Assembly: GCA_011009095.1 (NCBI GenBank)
Contig: VTPC01000015.1
Span: forward strand, 24,164-88,163
DNA length: 64,000 bases
Direction of reading: 5' to 3'
Origin: Ignelater luminosus
Taxonomy: Eukaryota > Arthropoda > Insecta > Coleoptera > Elateridae
This document shows positions 11,149 through 22,672 of the stretch, piece by piece; positions within the stretch are counted from its first letter, which is position 1, and each line of letters begins with the position of its first letter. A program made the translations under genes and the position numbers. The notes below the pieces were generated by a model. It searched no databases. It was not told the origin of the DNA and saw nothing but the letters and a program-made list of their open reading frames with translations.

Positions 11149-13947
11149 GTAAATCATTTATGCAAACGTTTAGGTTAATACAAGGGCACTGATAGTCTAA
11201 TAAAATTAATAATTGAATATTTCCACAGAGGACAAATTTTGTCTCCTCATTAAAAGATTGTGGAAGCATTAATCACCGTACCTCCAGAGAATCGTTTCAT
11301 CCTTATTTTGGACTCTTCTTTTCTTCAATTTCTTAGTTTCTTAAGCAATACAAGAAATCGGGCATACGTTGCTGAATTTGCGTTCACATTGGTTGGCTCT
11401 TAATTGATATATTGCACATTCGTTTTAGACTTGTAGACGATCAGTTTATTTTCAAAATGTGCATTTTTTATAGCCGAAGACTATTTTGATTTACTACTGG
11501 TTTCTTTAAGGGTGGTTCCAGAACTCGCAAGGACCAGATGTCTATAGTGCATTACTTTTTTGCCAAAGTTTTCTGCATGTACAGGCCTGAGCCTTGAGAG
11601 CCACGATTTTTAGGGGAAGCAAATTTGTTTGGAAGATAATCTATCTAATCTCTTACAGAATTGCTAAGCAACGCCAACAAATACATCTATAACTGTCTTC
11701 TAAATCTTTGAGGTTTCTAGCACTTCTTATTTTTTCTTATTGTGAAACACCGCAAGTACCGCATACAGTAATGTATGATTTAAAGTTTAATACTTCACAA
11801 TCGTGATTTTTCTGTATCTTCACTACTCCTCTGTTTATATTTATGGTACTATTTTACAGTTCTTTAAAAAACTACATTCTACAGGATATTATATAAATTG
11901 TCTGTTCTTTTTAAATCATGCTCTTCAACATTTCTTCTTATAATTTATGCAAATAGTTTCAACTTACATTATATAATGTATAATGTAATATATTAATGCT
12001 TTTGGTAAAAAATTGTTTTCGAACTAGGACAGCAAGGCGTAAAATGTAGATTAACTTAATTTAATGGAAGTCAGGATTCCAATCGATTTCCTTGGTAGCA
12101 ATTTTCTCAAATTAACGTCGAAACACTAGCCCACTTTGTATTTTATTAGTTCGTTTGCTGCTTAGATTTCCAGAGCTGTAAGTAAAATACTTTGTCTTTT
12201 CATTAAGACAGCGTTAAAGCCCTTGTAGCAGTTATAGAGTTTTAAGTATAACAATACATCGCTCTTAAACTATAAATCAATGCCAGATTTTAATACCCTC
12301 AACCCACATTTAAAGGATATAGACCGTTAATACTCTAATCACGCAACATTATTTAGGTTAGGTAATAAAAATTGATGGCTGTGTTTACATAACCCGCTAA
12401 AGCTAGGACAGTTTCGTACTTATTTATTAATTTATCTGCTTTTAATCAAACAAAGCAATCATAATAATGGAAATTGCACTCTGGAAACATCACCACAACA
12501 TACAAAAACGCAAATAAAATCACATAAACGTTAAATTCCCCACAGCATATGACCATTCAATTTATTTTATGATTGCATAAACAATAAAGGTACACACAGT
12601 TTCCTCATTCGCTTTTCATAATTCCCTGCTGTTGGTTTTGTTATTCCGGCAGGTAAGCTGTATATTATTATTGGATTGTGCTGGCAGAATTTGTCTTTAT
12701 TTTCTGGAACCGTGGGTAGCCGTATAATATAAAAGAATGTATATCTGCTGGGTTTTCCGCCTACATTTACATTTGATACAATCATCGCTTTGAGAGGTAG
12801 AAATGGTTTTAGGCATTCTCTATATTATTATAATCTTTGCGAAAATGGTTTTTTACTTATTTGCCGGAGGATAAAAAGATTGTACTTTCAGCATCACAAA
12901 TAAACTTACTTATATTGCCCTTGACTTTTTCTTTTTCTTTCGGAAATAATTTCAAGCTTGTTGGATGCGCACTATTTGACAGAAACTAAAGAAATTTAAC
13001 ATTAAACAGATTGATTCAAGAACAAAAAGTAACAAAAGAATGTAGAGACTTTAAATAGAATCATCATTTTACTCAGATCGTTACCGTACTTAAACAGTAA
13101 CTTACTGACCACCTCCTTAATGAGCATCTAATAAATGTAAAATTTTACAACTGAATCCTTGCCAAAAATTAGTACTCGAAATCTACGGTTTGGGGTATAG
13201 TTTTGAAACGTTTTGGGCTTTTCAAAAGTCAATAATCAAATATATTTCTTATGTTTTGTCAACAAATCTCGATTACCGCTTCAAAGACTATTTTACGAAA
13301 GATCGACTGTTTTTATAAATACGAGTTGGATTTCACTTTGAATTTAGACTGAATATTAAAGAGTCTTTTGGGTTTTAGAGTTAAAACACAAACTCATCCG
13401 TTTGATGTAGCCTGCTTTACACAGTAACGGTCCATATTTACTGACAACCTATGCCTCTCAGGTATTGTAAATATTGCATCTCCTACGACGAAGTAGTATT
13501 AATGATAACTAAACATCTTTAATTAAACTCTAGTTAAATACGGTAGTTTCTCAAAGTCATCAGTACATTTTGCGCTCGTCACGGCCAGAGCTCTAAGATA
13601 CGAAGTAAACAGACAAATGTTGTTTGTCTGAGGTAGGTAGTAACAAGATGTATATTTTAGTTTGTTCCCACATAGTTTTCTTCCAATCTTAACTTTATAA
13701 TATCGCAGACGCTTGTTTCGCCTTCAGCTTCAAATAGGTATTGCAAGTTTTTTGAGTAACAGCCGCTATTGAATCTTTTGCTGCCAAATAGATATTTTCT
13801 GCTATTGTTATGTTATTCTAACAATCTTAAGTATGTTACGGAAAAACTGGGAGTGTAAACATATAAAATCGATATGCCACCTGTAACTAGCCTTTTTACA
13901 ATCGAAGACGGGTCGTGAGCTAAGAGAGCTTAGAGTAAGCGATAAAC

Positions 13948-13961
13948 AATAATAATAATAA
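13948..13961. repeat. AAT trinucleotide run
   Basis: Tandem AAT units within an otherwise plain AT-rich stretch. Confidence 0.6.
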
Positions 13962-16063
13962 TGCGGTAATCTTAGGAGTTTCAATATTGAGAGGGCGCCA
14001 GCTGTAGTAAAACGTTGCTACCCTAGTTTCGAATAGAAGAACCCACAGCTGATCTTCATATATAGGTCAGTATGCGAGATGTTAGCCAGAGTCGAACCAC
14101 AGATTCGAATAATACACAGATAAATAAAATGGAGATCGTACTGCACTCTATCTAGATACTTACTTACACAAGATAATCTAAAAATAATGAATCCGTATGA
14201 AAGTGTTGACGTCGCTGGATCCAGGTCAGCTGTTCTTGTAAGGTTTTAACGAGCATGTTTATAACTCAACAAAAGATCAAAAATAATTAATACATGTATT
14301 GGCATACTGTAAAGAGGTGATTGTACAAGAAACAGGATTACAATATTGAAAAAGAAATTTATACACCTAAATAAACAATAATGAACAGCGAAACAGTACA
14401 GAAATATAGACAGGTAAACAATAAATGCGATCAGATGAAACTTATCAAGGTTTACGGTCCAGCAAACCAGTGCAAAACAAGAAGCACTGGAACAACAAAG
14501 GCAAACAAAATAGCTTGACAAACTGTAACATTACGTTAACAATATTTATCATAAGTGAACGATAAAGGTACACATTAAGTTTATAAATATTATGCATAAA
14601 AGGATACAAACAAATAAGGATAGCTAAGAAGTTATGATTCAATGAACTAAATATTTTTATCACACAATGGTTTTAACAGATCTTTCTCCAGTGTGAAGCG
14701 GCGTGTGAGTAACCTTTTTTGTTACAACGGGATTACTCTTCTCCAAGCGGTTGGTGACGTACGGCAAAATGTAGATAGATTTCACAAGTGATTGCGAAGG
14801 TAAATTGGCAGATTGTGTATGCCAACGATGCTTCTTCAGAAGTCGTTAAGTAAAATAAAGGTAACATGTATTTACCATCTCAGGAAATATCCTTTAGAAG
14901 GAGGAACCAGCTGTTAGCACAAAGTTTACTAACCTCACAGCACTTTTACACAAGTTTTAATTCTGAGATATTACATAAATATTTACAGGTAATGGACGTC
15001 TCCCTCATACGTTAGTTAATACGATAATATTAAATGATTTATCACACATCTAATTAGAGTACGGCAGTGCGAATCTCGTAGGCAGTTCGAAACACAAGAA
15101 AAGTTTAGGTATTATGAGATAAACAAAAAAGTTTTTATATTGAAGGAAAGCGTTGAACTTTCTAAAAAGAAATAATGTATTTACGGACAAAAAGTTCCTT
15201 AATCACAAAATTTTCCTTACAAGTATTCATAGTTTAAACTTCTAAGTTAGGACCTAGAATTCTAGAAAATCAGTGGTTGTAATCCATCTAGTTTTTTCCA
15301 GTTAGTAACAGTTTGGCAGTCTGCGGAACTTTTTAGCTTGGGAGATTTTCTTAAGCAAAACTTGCAAAGAAGAATTTTGCGTGCCAGTCAAAACTCGCCA
15401 CGACAAGTTTAGTTGGTACTTTATTTGATTTTGCAGCCGTTTTAGTAATCAAGATAAGTCAACAGGGACATTTTTAACTGATTGATAAAATTGTCAGTAT
15501 TATTTTAACATTTAGTTTATAACGTGTAGAAGTTCTAATTCCAAAGAAATGAAAACAAGCTTCAGATAGATACTGAATGCAAAAATGTCAATTTCTATAG
15601 GCGCATTGAAAAGCTTTTACTTTTCTGTTATAAAGTCCAAAACTCTCAAAACATTAAAACTAATTTGAATGAAATTCGTGATAATTTACTGCGAACATTT
15701 AAATTATAAATAAATACGATGGTAATCCTTAAGGTATTCATTTAACTAAACTATCTATAGAAGAGAATTCTGAAAGGTAAACTAAACATATTTCCCCGAG
15801 GCATACTGTACGTGGGTTTTCTCAAACGAAGCATCATAATAACTTGTATAAACGACCCTTCAACGAACAAAAAAGCAGCTGCGATAATTACTTGTGGTAA
15901 CTATCTCGTATGTTTTGCAATTTCATGTAGTAATTTATCATCACGCTCTAAAGTAATATTATACAACCCTACGTGGTTTATAATTTTTTAAAGTTGACTG
16001 AGCAAATGAAATCAGAATTAATATTTATTAGGTTTCTAGATTTGCAGCAATAAAAAAATGAAA

Positions 16064-16074
16064 ATACAGGGTGT
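16064..16074 (+). repeat. ATACAGGGTGT terminal motif, copy 1 of 5
   Basis: Exact copy of an 11-mer found five times on the plus strand of this window. It probably marks the left end (TA plus CAGGGTGT) of a mariner-type non-autonomous element. It lies just beside a LINE fragment. Confidence 0.5.
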
Positions 16075-16139
16075 TCTAACGATTTGTGGGTATAAGGACG
16101 TTTTGAAATTATTACATACTACTTTTTAAAAAACCAGAG

Positions 16140-16400
16140 TAATCATCTTGATTGATAGTTTCAGTATTTGTATTTTAAATTCTCTCATCCCCTCAATTAT
16201 TTCTTCTTGTTTTCTATTTATTGGCGTAATGTTTCATGTTCCTATCTTGATTATATTACTTTTCTCATTTTCCTTTTCCATAGCCATGATCTTCATTATT
16301 TTCTTTCCTATCTTCTTTCTTCCTATCTCTTGAAGATTAATTCTTTCTTGCTAACTACAGGATCTAAATCTGTTTAATTCACTTCATCTGCATCTCTTAA
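16140..16400 (-). pseudogene. LINE fragment: start of AP-endonuclease
   Basis: The minus strand reads a lysine-rich stretch and then IIKIGT, a stop, NITPINRKQEEIIEGM and REFKIQILKLS. This resembles the beginning of the apurinic endonuclease domain of a Jockey/CR1-like non-LTR element, where IGTWNI is followed by a helix and a strand ending in KIDIL. The tryptophan codon of the WNI motif has become a stop (TGA), which is directly visible. The preceding lysine/glutamate-rich part fits the end of ORF1 or the linker. Only about 260 bp survive. The plus-strand ORFs here are antisense shadows. Confidence 0.5.
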
Positions 16401-19400
16401 TTATCTTTCATCGATTGTTTGTTGTCTCTTACTATTTGACGATCTGTTACTCTGGCAAACTTTTGGTTTTGCAACCACTTTTCAATCTACAAACAACGAG
16501 TTAAAACACTCTTTGTTGTTGTAAACCTTGTCAGACGAACTCTAAGAATTTGGATATGCCGGTACGTTTAATCTGTTTCAATAAAAAAATTCTTGAAATA
16601 ATTAATTTTCTTACTAACTGCAAGCTTTTTAGTCTCCGGGGAAATGTGAGTAACATACGTAGATGCGTCATTGTACCTTCGACTTTATATATAATTTCTA
16701 GTTTTATTTATTTAGAGCAAACCGAAGACCTAAGGGATACTTTTGAAGGTAATTAGTCTGTACTGGTTTTGCTCAGAATTATTGGCAGTAAATTCCTTAT
16801 ATTTTGACCTCGTGACATTAAACTGGAGGCGCCGGAAAATGATTGCGGTAGTACCTCTTGCAAGCAAAGCGATTGAATAGCTTCTAATAGAAGCCTATAA
16901 CAGAGAAAGAGCGGTCCAATAAAATCAACATTAATTTCCCAACGATTACGCTGACATAATTTTAGGTCATTAAAGGCTAAAATGTTCTTATAGTATAATT
17001 TCGGTTTCCAATATATCTCATGAAAATTGCATTATCCAACTTCTTGTTAGCAGTCACTCATGATAAATCAAGCCCACGCAGAACTTTTTCTGTCTAACAT
17101 GGTTGTGTGGATTAAATAAAATATCTACCAAAGAATTCAATTAAATATGAAAGGAACAAAGAAGAAAAATTCTTGTAAGCCAAAAGCCCAGATAAGATGA
17201 AATTTAATTATCGTTGGAAACCTTAGCAACAGAAACCGCAAGCTCTCTCTCTTGATGCTTCTGATTACCTCGGTAAATATAAGTAAGATTTCTGAAGTTA
17301 TTTAGCAAAGTAGGAACTCGAAAGCATGTATTTTGTAATAAATGGTTTTTTATTTGTTTGGGCTGTTATTGAATTAACATCAAAATTGGAATTGGAAAAT
17401 TTTATTTTACGCGTTTTTACATTTGCAATAATCCCTCTTTCATTCTATTTTTACTTGTTTACACTCATCTGATATTTAAATTGAATACTTGAAAAGCATC
17501 AGATATACTCGCTTTATACGCATATTTCTAAATGGTTGCCTTTGTAAGAATTTATCATGAAAGCTTTAATATTTATATCAGTCGCTAGAATAAATGTGAT
17601 AAATTTGTTTGGGTATTAAAAATGAAGTCTGATTGAAGGCTTCAAAGTAAATCAAAATAAAAGGCTAGATAACCCTAATAAATCCCTATAACTTAACGCA
17701 GTTAAAATTTTAATTAATTTATAACGTTTCAAACAACAAACAGAACTTTATGTTTAATTAGAACATCGGGAACATGGAAGAGTGGATATCATTTTACAAA
17801 AGCGGATAAACAGCAGGCTATCCGAAAGGGCAGCACTTCCAAACAGTCACAAAAACTGTTTTGATTACGATTTGGAGAATTTAATTCAACATGGTTTTCG
17901 TTTAAAAGCAAAAGGTAGTTATCAAGATAAAATAAACAAAAGTTGTTTTCCACCGGGTTTTGTTAATTGCGTGGGTTAATCTTTAACATTATAGAAAAAA
18001 TCCTGAACAACCTTGTATCGTTTCTATTTAAATAAACAGTCGAAATAATAAACATTAGAAAAAAGTGTATGTACGAAATTCAGACAGTGTTATTGTAATT
18101 TAAAGCGTACTACACCGAACTAGCCAGTTGGTGGCCTTTCTTGAGTAAATAATAATTGTGACGTAAAGAACACACATACCTCTAGATGCTATTGGAAATC
18201 AGATAACCTGTAAAACTGTAAAACTGACTATACTGTAATTGAATACCTCATTCTATCTCTTCTAACTTTCAAATTAAGCCTGTTCTGAAGTTGTATAAAT
18301 TCTAATAAAGCATGCAAATATGTATCAAAGGTTTAAACTACCCCCAAATTATCTTGTTTTTAAACTAGTAGAATTAGCTACTTTAAGCATTATCCAAAGA
18401 GCGAGACTGAACTATCTGCACGTGTCGGAAACTTATGTTAATTCAAATTCCAACTACTTAACAAAGCGCCTCGGGTGGGCATTTAGAGAGAATATCATTC
18501 ACCTACGCTACGGAACTAAAACACTTCGCCCACGTAAATTTAGAAGGGGTCTAACTGCGAATAACAATGAACTTGTGTTTCATCTAAACAATAATTAGGA
18601 AGATGCAAAGGAGTTATTATAGTATACCCTACTTGCTTGAAATTCCCAACTTGAGTAATAAATAGGTACCAGAATAACTTCTATATAAATTTTTAAAAAG
18701 GGAAACTTTTACAGTGTACTAAATGTATTTTGATTGCAAGTAGAAATAGGAAAATAAAAATAAAGAAAAATACTTTGAAAAACCTAGAAGACGACTTTTT
18801 AAAATTCCATTGGGAGATTTATTTTACAACTAAGATTAAGTTATAATGATGTTGGTACTAATTCTCTGTCCAAGAGAGGGACCACAACCGTTCCTTAGGC
18901 TATGCTAAATTAAACCCATTACCGGCTTAACTCTAAAACGATTCTAAATAAATAAACAACGCATAAGCTTCAAGACAAACAAAGGCTGTACTTAAGAGAA
19001 ATTCCTGTAATACAGCAGATTCGCATATCACCAGGGAGCCTCAAGGCACTTAAACTCATATCTAAGTTCATAGACCCCAATATTTATTGCCATGTAGTGA
19101 CAAAGGTCTTCAATGCTACTGCAGTAAGTTCTCCAAGTCGTTTAAACACATTTCTTTTGGTTCTAACTTCTCAGCGCTCTTATAAATTATACGAGAACTT
19201 TCTAACATTTGTGGTAGGGAGTTAGTCGATTACTTCTACAATTTGCTATGCTACAGTCTCTAAAAACCGCTGACTGAGAAATTTATTTTTAAATTAAAAA
19301 CAAACGTGGCAGTTCCTAGACACGTGCTAGTTGAAATCTACTCGAACTCTTGCTCGAACTCAAAGGTATAAAACTTCCATCTTTCTAAAACAATAATAAG

Positions 19401-21890
19401 TTAGACATCTCTTGAATTTGACCTTTTTGATATAAAAAGGACTGCAGATTAATAAGAAGGAGTTGCAACCTTGCCTAAATGATAGGTAAACCATATAGTG
19501 GACCATAGATCCATACCAGCTGTCTTTCTGCAACGTTTTAATATCGAGATAGAATTTCAAAGCTTTAATCCACGGATATTATTGACAGAAGTAGGCCTTT
19601 ACTACTTACTAACGAAAAGTAACTGTTGAGAAAATTCAACCATAGGTCTATATGGTATGCAAGTATATTTTTCTAAAGTCGATCCTTACAAGCGTTCCAT
19701 GAAGCAATTTCTAATAATCCAACTGTACAAGTTAGGTTCAGTTAGCTTCTCTTGCTTGGATGCCGCCTAGAAAGGTTTCCATTACAGGCTTGCTTTATCA
19801 GTAACCTATCCCGACTTTCCCTGAAGAGCTTTTGCTGTTTTTACCGTTTCTGCCTTAGAGAACACTCCAACTAGTTATCAATAGGCTTCTATTCACACTT
19901 ATTCTCATTGCTTTTTCATTTAGTTACTAAATCTCACGGGTTATATACATAATGAGAATACTGAATGTGTAAGGGAAGCTTTGCTTGTTTCTTCTCCTTA
20001 AGGAACAAATGAGGATGGCTGAGTCTTAACCCCACAGGGGCAAGATCCTACCAGGCTCAGTTACTTGAAATATTCTCAATATGTCTTTTAATTGGGTATT
20101 GGCATAGATAGGAGCTCTGAGTTGCTGAGAAACAGATTTCTTGTTGTCATATTTTTTCCTTGCGCAATGATATAAAGCCTAGTACTAACTAAAGCTCAAT
20201 GTTGCGTTAACAGGCTCCTCTGCTATTATGAGGAGTGTTCAATAATTTGCCTACCTAGGAAGGAAAGGATCGAGTTATAAAGAAATTTTTTTCATAGTAG
20301 ACTTCAACTATTTTTCCTCCATGACATCTCCATCGCTTGAAAAAATGCTGTCTTAAAGACTTGAAACAGGAAATAATCCTAGTGAGCTACGCCAAGACTC
20401 TAGGGTAGATGGTTCAACTGCTGAAACCCGCTATGTTGAATGACAGTGTCTTTTCCCCTTGATAGATTCCCGCAAAGCGCTCATTGTGTTAGCATAGCTC
20501 TTACCAGTTATCGTAACTTTGTCTGCAGATTAAATTTCTTCCAACTTCCATTGCATAAATTCCAAGACCTCTATGATACAACTAAGTCGTACCTACAGTC
20601 ACCAAACAATAAAAACAACTGACTTGGTCCTCATGGGGCATCTCCGAATTTCTCCTGGCAGAATTGAATTCTCTATCTTGTACTAGCCTTGGCTTTTCCA
20701 AATTGTTTAGACGCCTATTACTTCAACTATCTGTTAGTCATCTTCAATGGACGACCCCTTTCTATAAGCTGCAGCTATGCAATTTTTGTAAGCTTCACAG
20801 GAAAATTCTTTTTACATGTTATCTCTTTGAATGGTAGAATCGTACTGCAAACCTGTGGTTCAATTCTTTTGTAAATTGTGCTTTTTATATTAATTCTGAC
20901 GTAACATTGTTTTATCGATTAGTAGCCTTTCATGTCCATGGTGATTTCCTGCCATGGCAGTGATGAAGAATTTTATCAAATATCCAAAGAGGCTTCAAGC
21001 GTCACTGCAGACATCAGCTGTGAGCAATAAGTAAAGTACCGCAATGGCCTTGTGAAGCAGCAAAATTTGATCCTATCTGAGAAGGCGTTTCCGACTGCCA
21101 ATTTATTTAAATCACAAAGCCTTTATTGTCCTCACCAGGAACACTCGGCTTTTTTGCTCTGGATTGGTTACGATACGTCGTGTCTTTCAATATTACTCTG
21201 ATGGTGACGTTCAGCTTTTCTTGAAAGCTACCTGTGTTTTTTTAGCCAAATGATAATTAGCACTTTGAGATGCCAAGACAGATCAGTTTTACATGGTTGC
21301 TCAAATTTCCAGTATCCACATTCCCGTAGGTGATAGTGCTGTTGTCAGCAGCAGTAGTAGGTGCAAGTGCGAGAGACGTAAAGTTCACCAACTTTGCCCA
21401 AGGAATGAACGTTCATCGAATCACAAAGCGGGGAAGATGTTGAAACTGGTTTGTAACTAGAAAAAAAACCTAGTTTTACATCATGATCATTTCTTATTGC
21501 TTTTATCTCTTCTCGTTTCAATTTTTGTTTTTTTTTGTTTTTACACAGTACATCCACCTTAGGTTGACCTTCTGGGTTTAAAACCAGCTTGTTCTACCTT
21601 GCTTAACACTGTTTGATTGAGTAAGTATTTCTATCATTAATGCGTCTCTAGTTTTTTTACAGAATTTGATTTTATAGTTATAGCTTGTTAAGTCTTCCCT
21701 TCTTCCAAGGTAACCTCAAACCGCCGTATTGGAAAGTAGTACTAGTGAAGGATAGCAGTGATTAATATTTTTTTCTTTTCGTAACCAAACCTCTCTGTTA
21801 TAATTCGACCAACCACTGTGAGTGAGAAAAACAAAATAAAAACAAAAACTTTCGTATAAAAACATTAAATTTGTTTTGGTTTTGTTTAGC
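16401..21890. other. Long non-coding stretch
   Basis: No supported gene. The ORFs at 17782-17979 and 18320-18598 lack recognisable motifs and good context. 19000-21500 is somewhat less AT-rich and may contain decayed repeats I cannot name. The stretch ends at the AGAT target duplication of the 3.9-kb transposon. Confidence 0.35.
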
Positions 21891-21894
21891 AGAT

Positions 21895-21924
21895 CGTTGT
21901 CTTAATTAACAAATCACGTAACTC
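21895..21924 (+). repeat. Left TIR of the 3.9-kb transposon
   Basis: Begins CGTTG and includes TAATTAACAAATCACG. It pairs with 25767-25796; the mismatches are at TIR positions 6-8 and 20. The duplicated AGAT lies immediately outside. Confidence 0.8.
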
Positions 21925-22337
21925 CAAAAAAATACGATTTTGAGATTTTCATGCTATTGCTTTCGTTTATGGTTCCTGCACAACTTCACCAAACCTCATA
22001 ACTCCAAAAAATTTAAATCATCGAACAAAAGGGAAAAACAAACCACGTATATTTTTAGCAGGGAATTTTGTTATTGCAAACCAAGTAACTCCTAGCAGGG
22101 GCAGCCTGCAAAAGTGTGCTGTCTGTGCAGTGTTTGGATTTATCTGGGATTACAACATTTTTTTATTGTTTGGAGGCTATATGACACGTGTTTGAAGGTT
22201 GGTAATGCAATATAATATTATTTTAGCATAAAATTATAATGAATATAAAATTTTAAGTTGAAAAGGATATGTGATTTACGTGTTTTGTTAACAAAACAAA
22301 GCTTTAGGTTAGTTTCCAATTTTTGAGGAGTTACACG
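21911..22337. repeat. Left subterminal repeat array
   Basis: Copies of a motif with consensus AAACCACGTAACTCC lie at 21911-21925 (inside the TIR), 21991-22005, 22040-22049 (first ten bases only) and 22078-22092. Inverted copies lie at 22271-22292 (GTGATTTACGTGTTTTG form) and 22327-22337 (GGAGTTACACG). Such arrays are commonly transposase binding sites; that role is inferred here. Confidence 0.75.
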
Positions 22338-22672
22338 TTTTCATTCTATCAACGTTTACTTTTAAAATAATTTAATTAAAATTGTACTTTACTAAGTTTA
22401 GTTTAAATTCAGGTAATTTATAAGTTTTATAAGGATTTACTAGCAGAAAAACATTATTTTTTGTGTACTTCTATTAAACTCAGATGGAATTACATTGTGT
22501 GTTAATCTGTTCTTTATGAAGTTACGAGATTTTATTTCAATATGAAACGGTAGATACGGGGTTTATCTATAATTAAAGGTTTTGAATGAAAGACATTCCA
22601 GGAGTTAAGTGGTCTGTATTCGTTTTATTAAACTGACCACTAATTACGTTTTTGTTACTTTTCAGTTCAAAA

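Larger units (their letters stand above)
8150..16060. other. Long non-coding stretch
   Basis: Nearly 8 kb with no supported gene. It contains a CTATT microsatellite (11131-11148) and an AAT run (13948-13961). A possible first-exon signal occurs at 9919 (ATG TCA C followed by GTAAGT), which is very short and unproven. Minus-strand ORFs at 12567-12785 and 14246-14663 show no recognisable motif and are not called. Confidence 0.4.

Noticed and set aside
14246..14663. Cysteine-rich hydrophobic minus-strand ORFs
   Set aside because: Overlapping frames in AT-rich DNA with no conserved motif or splice context.
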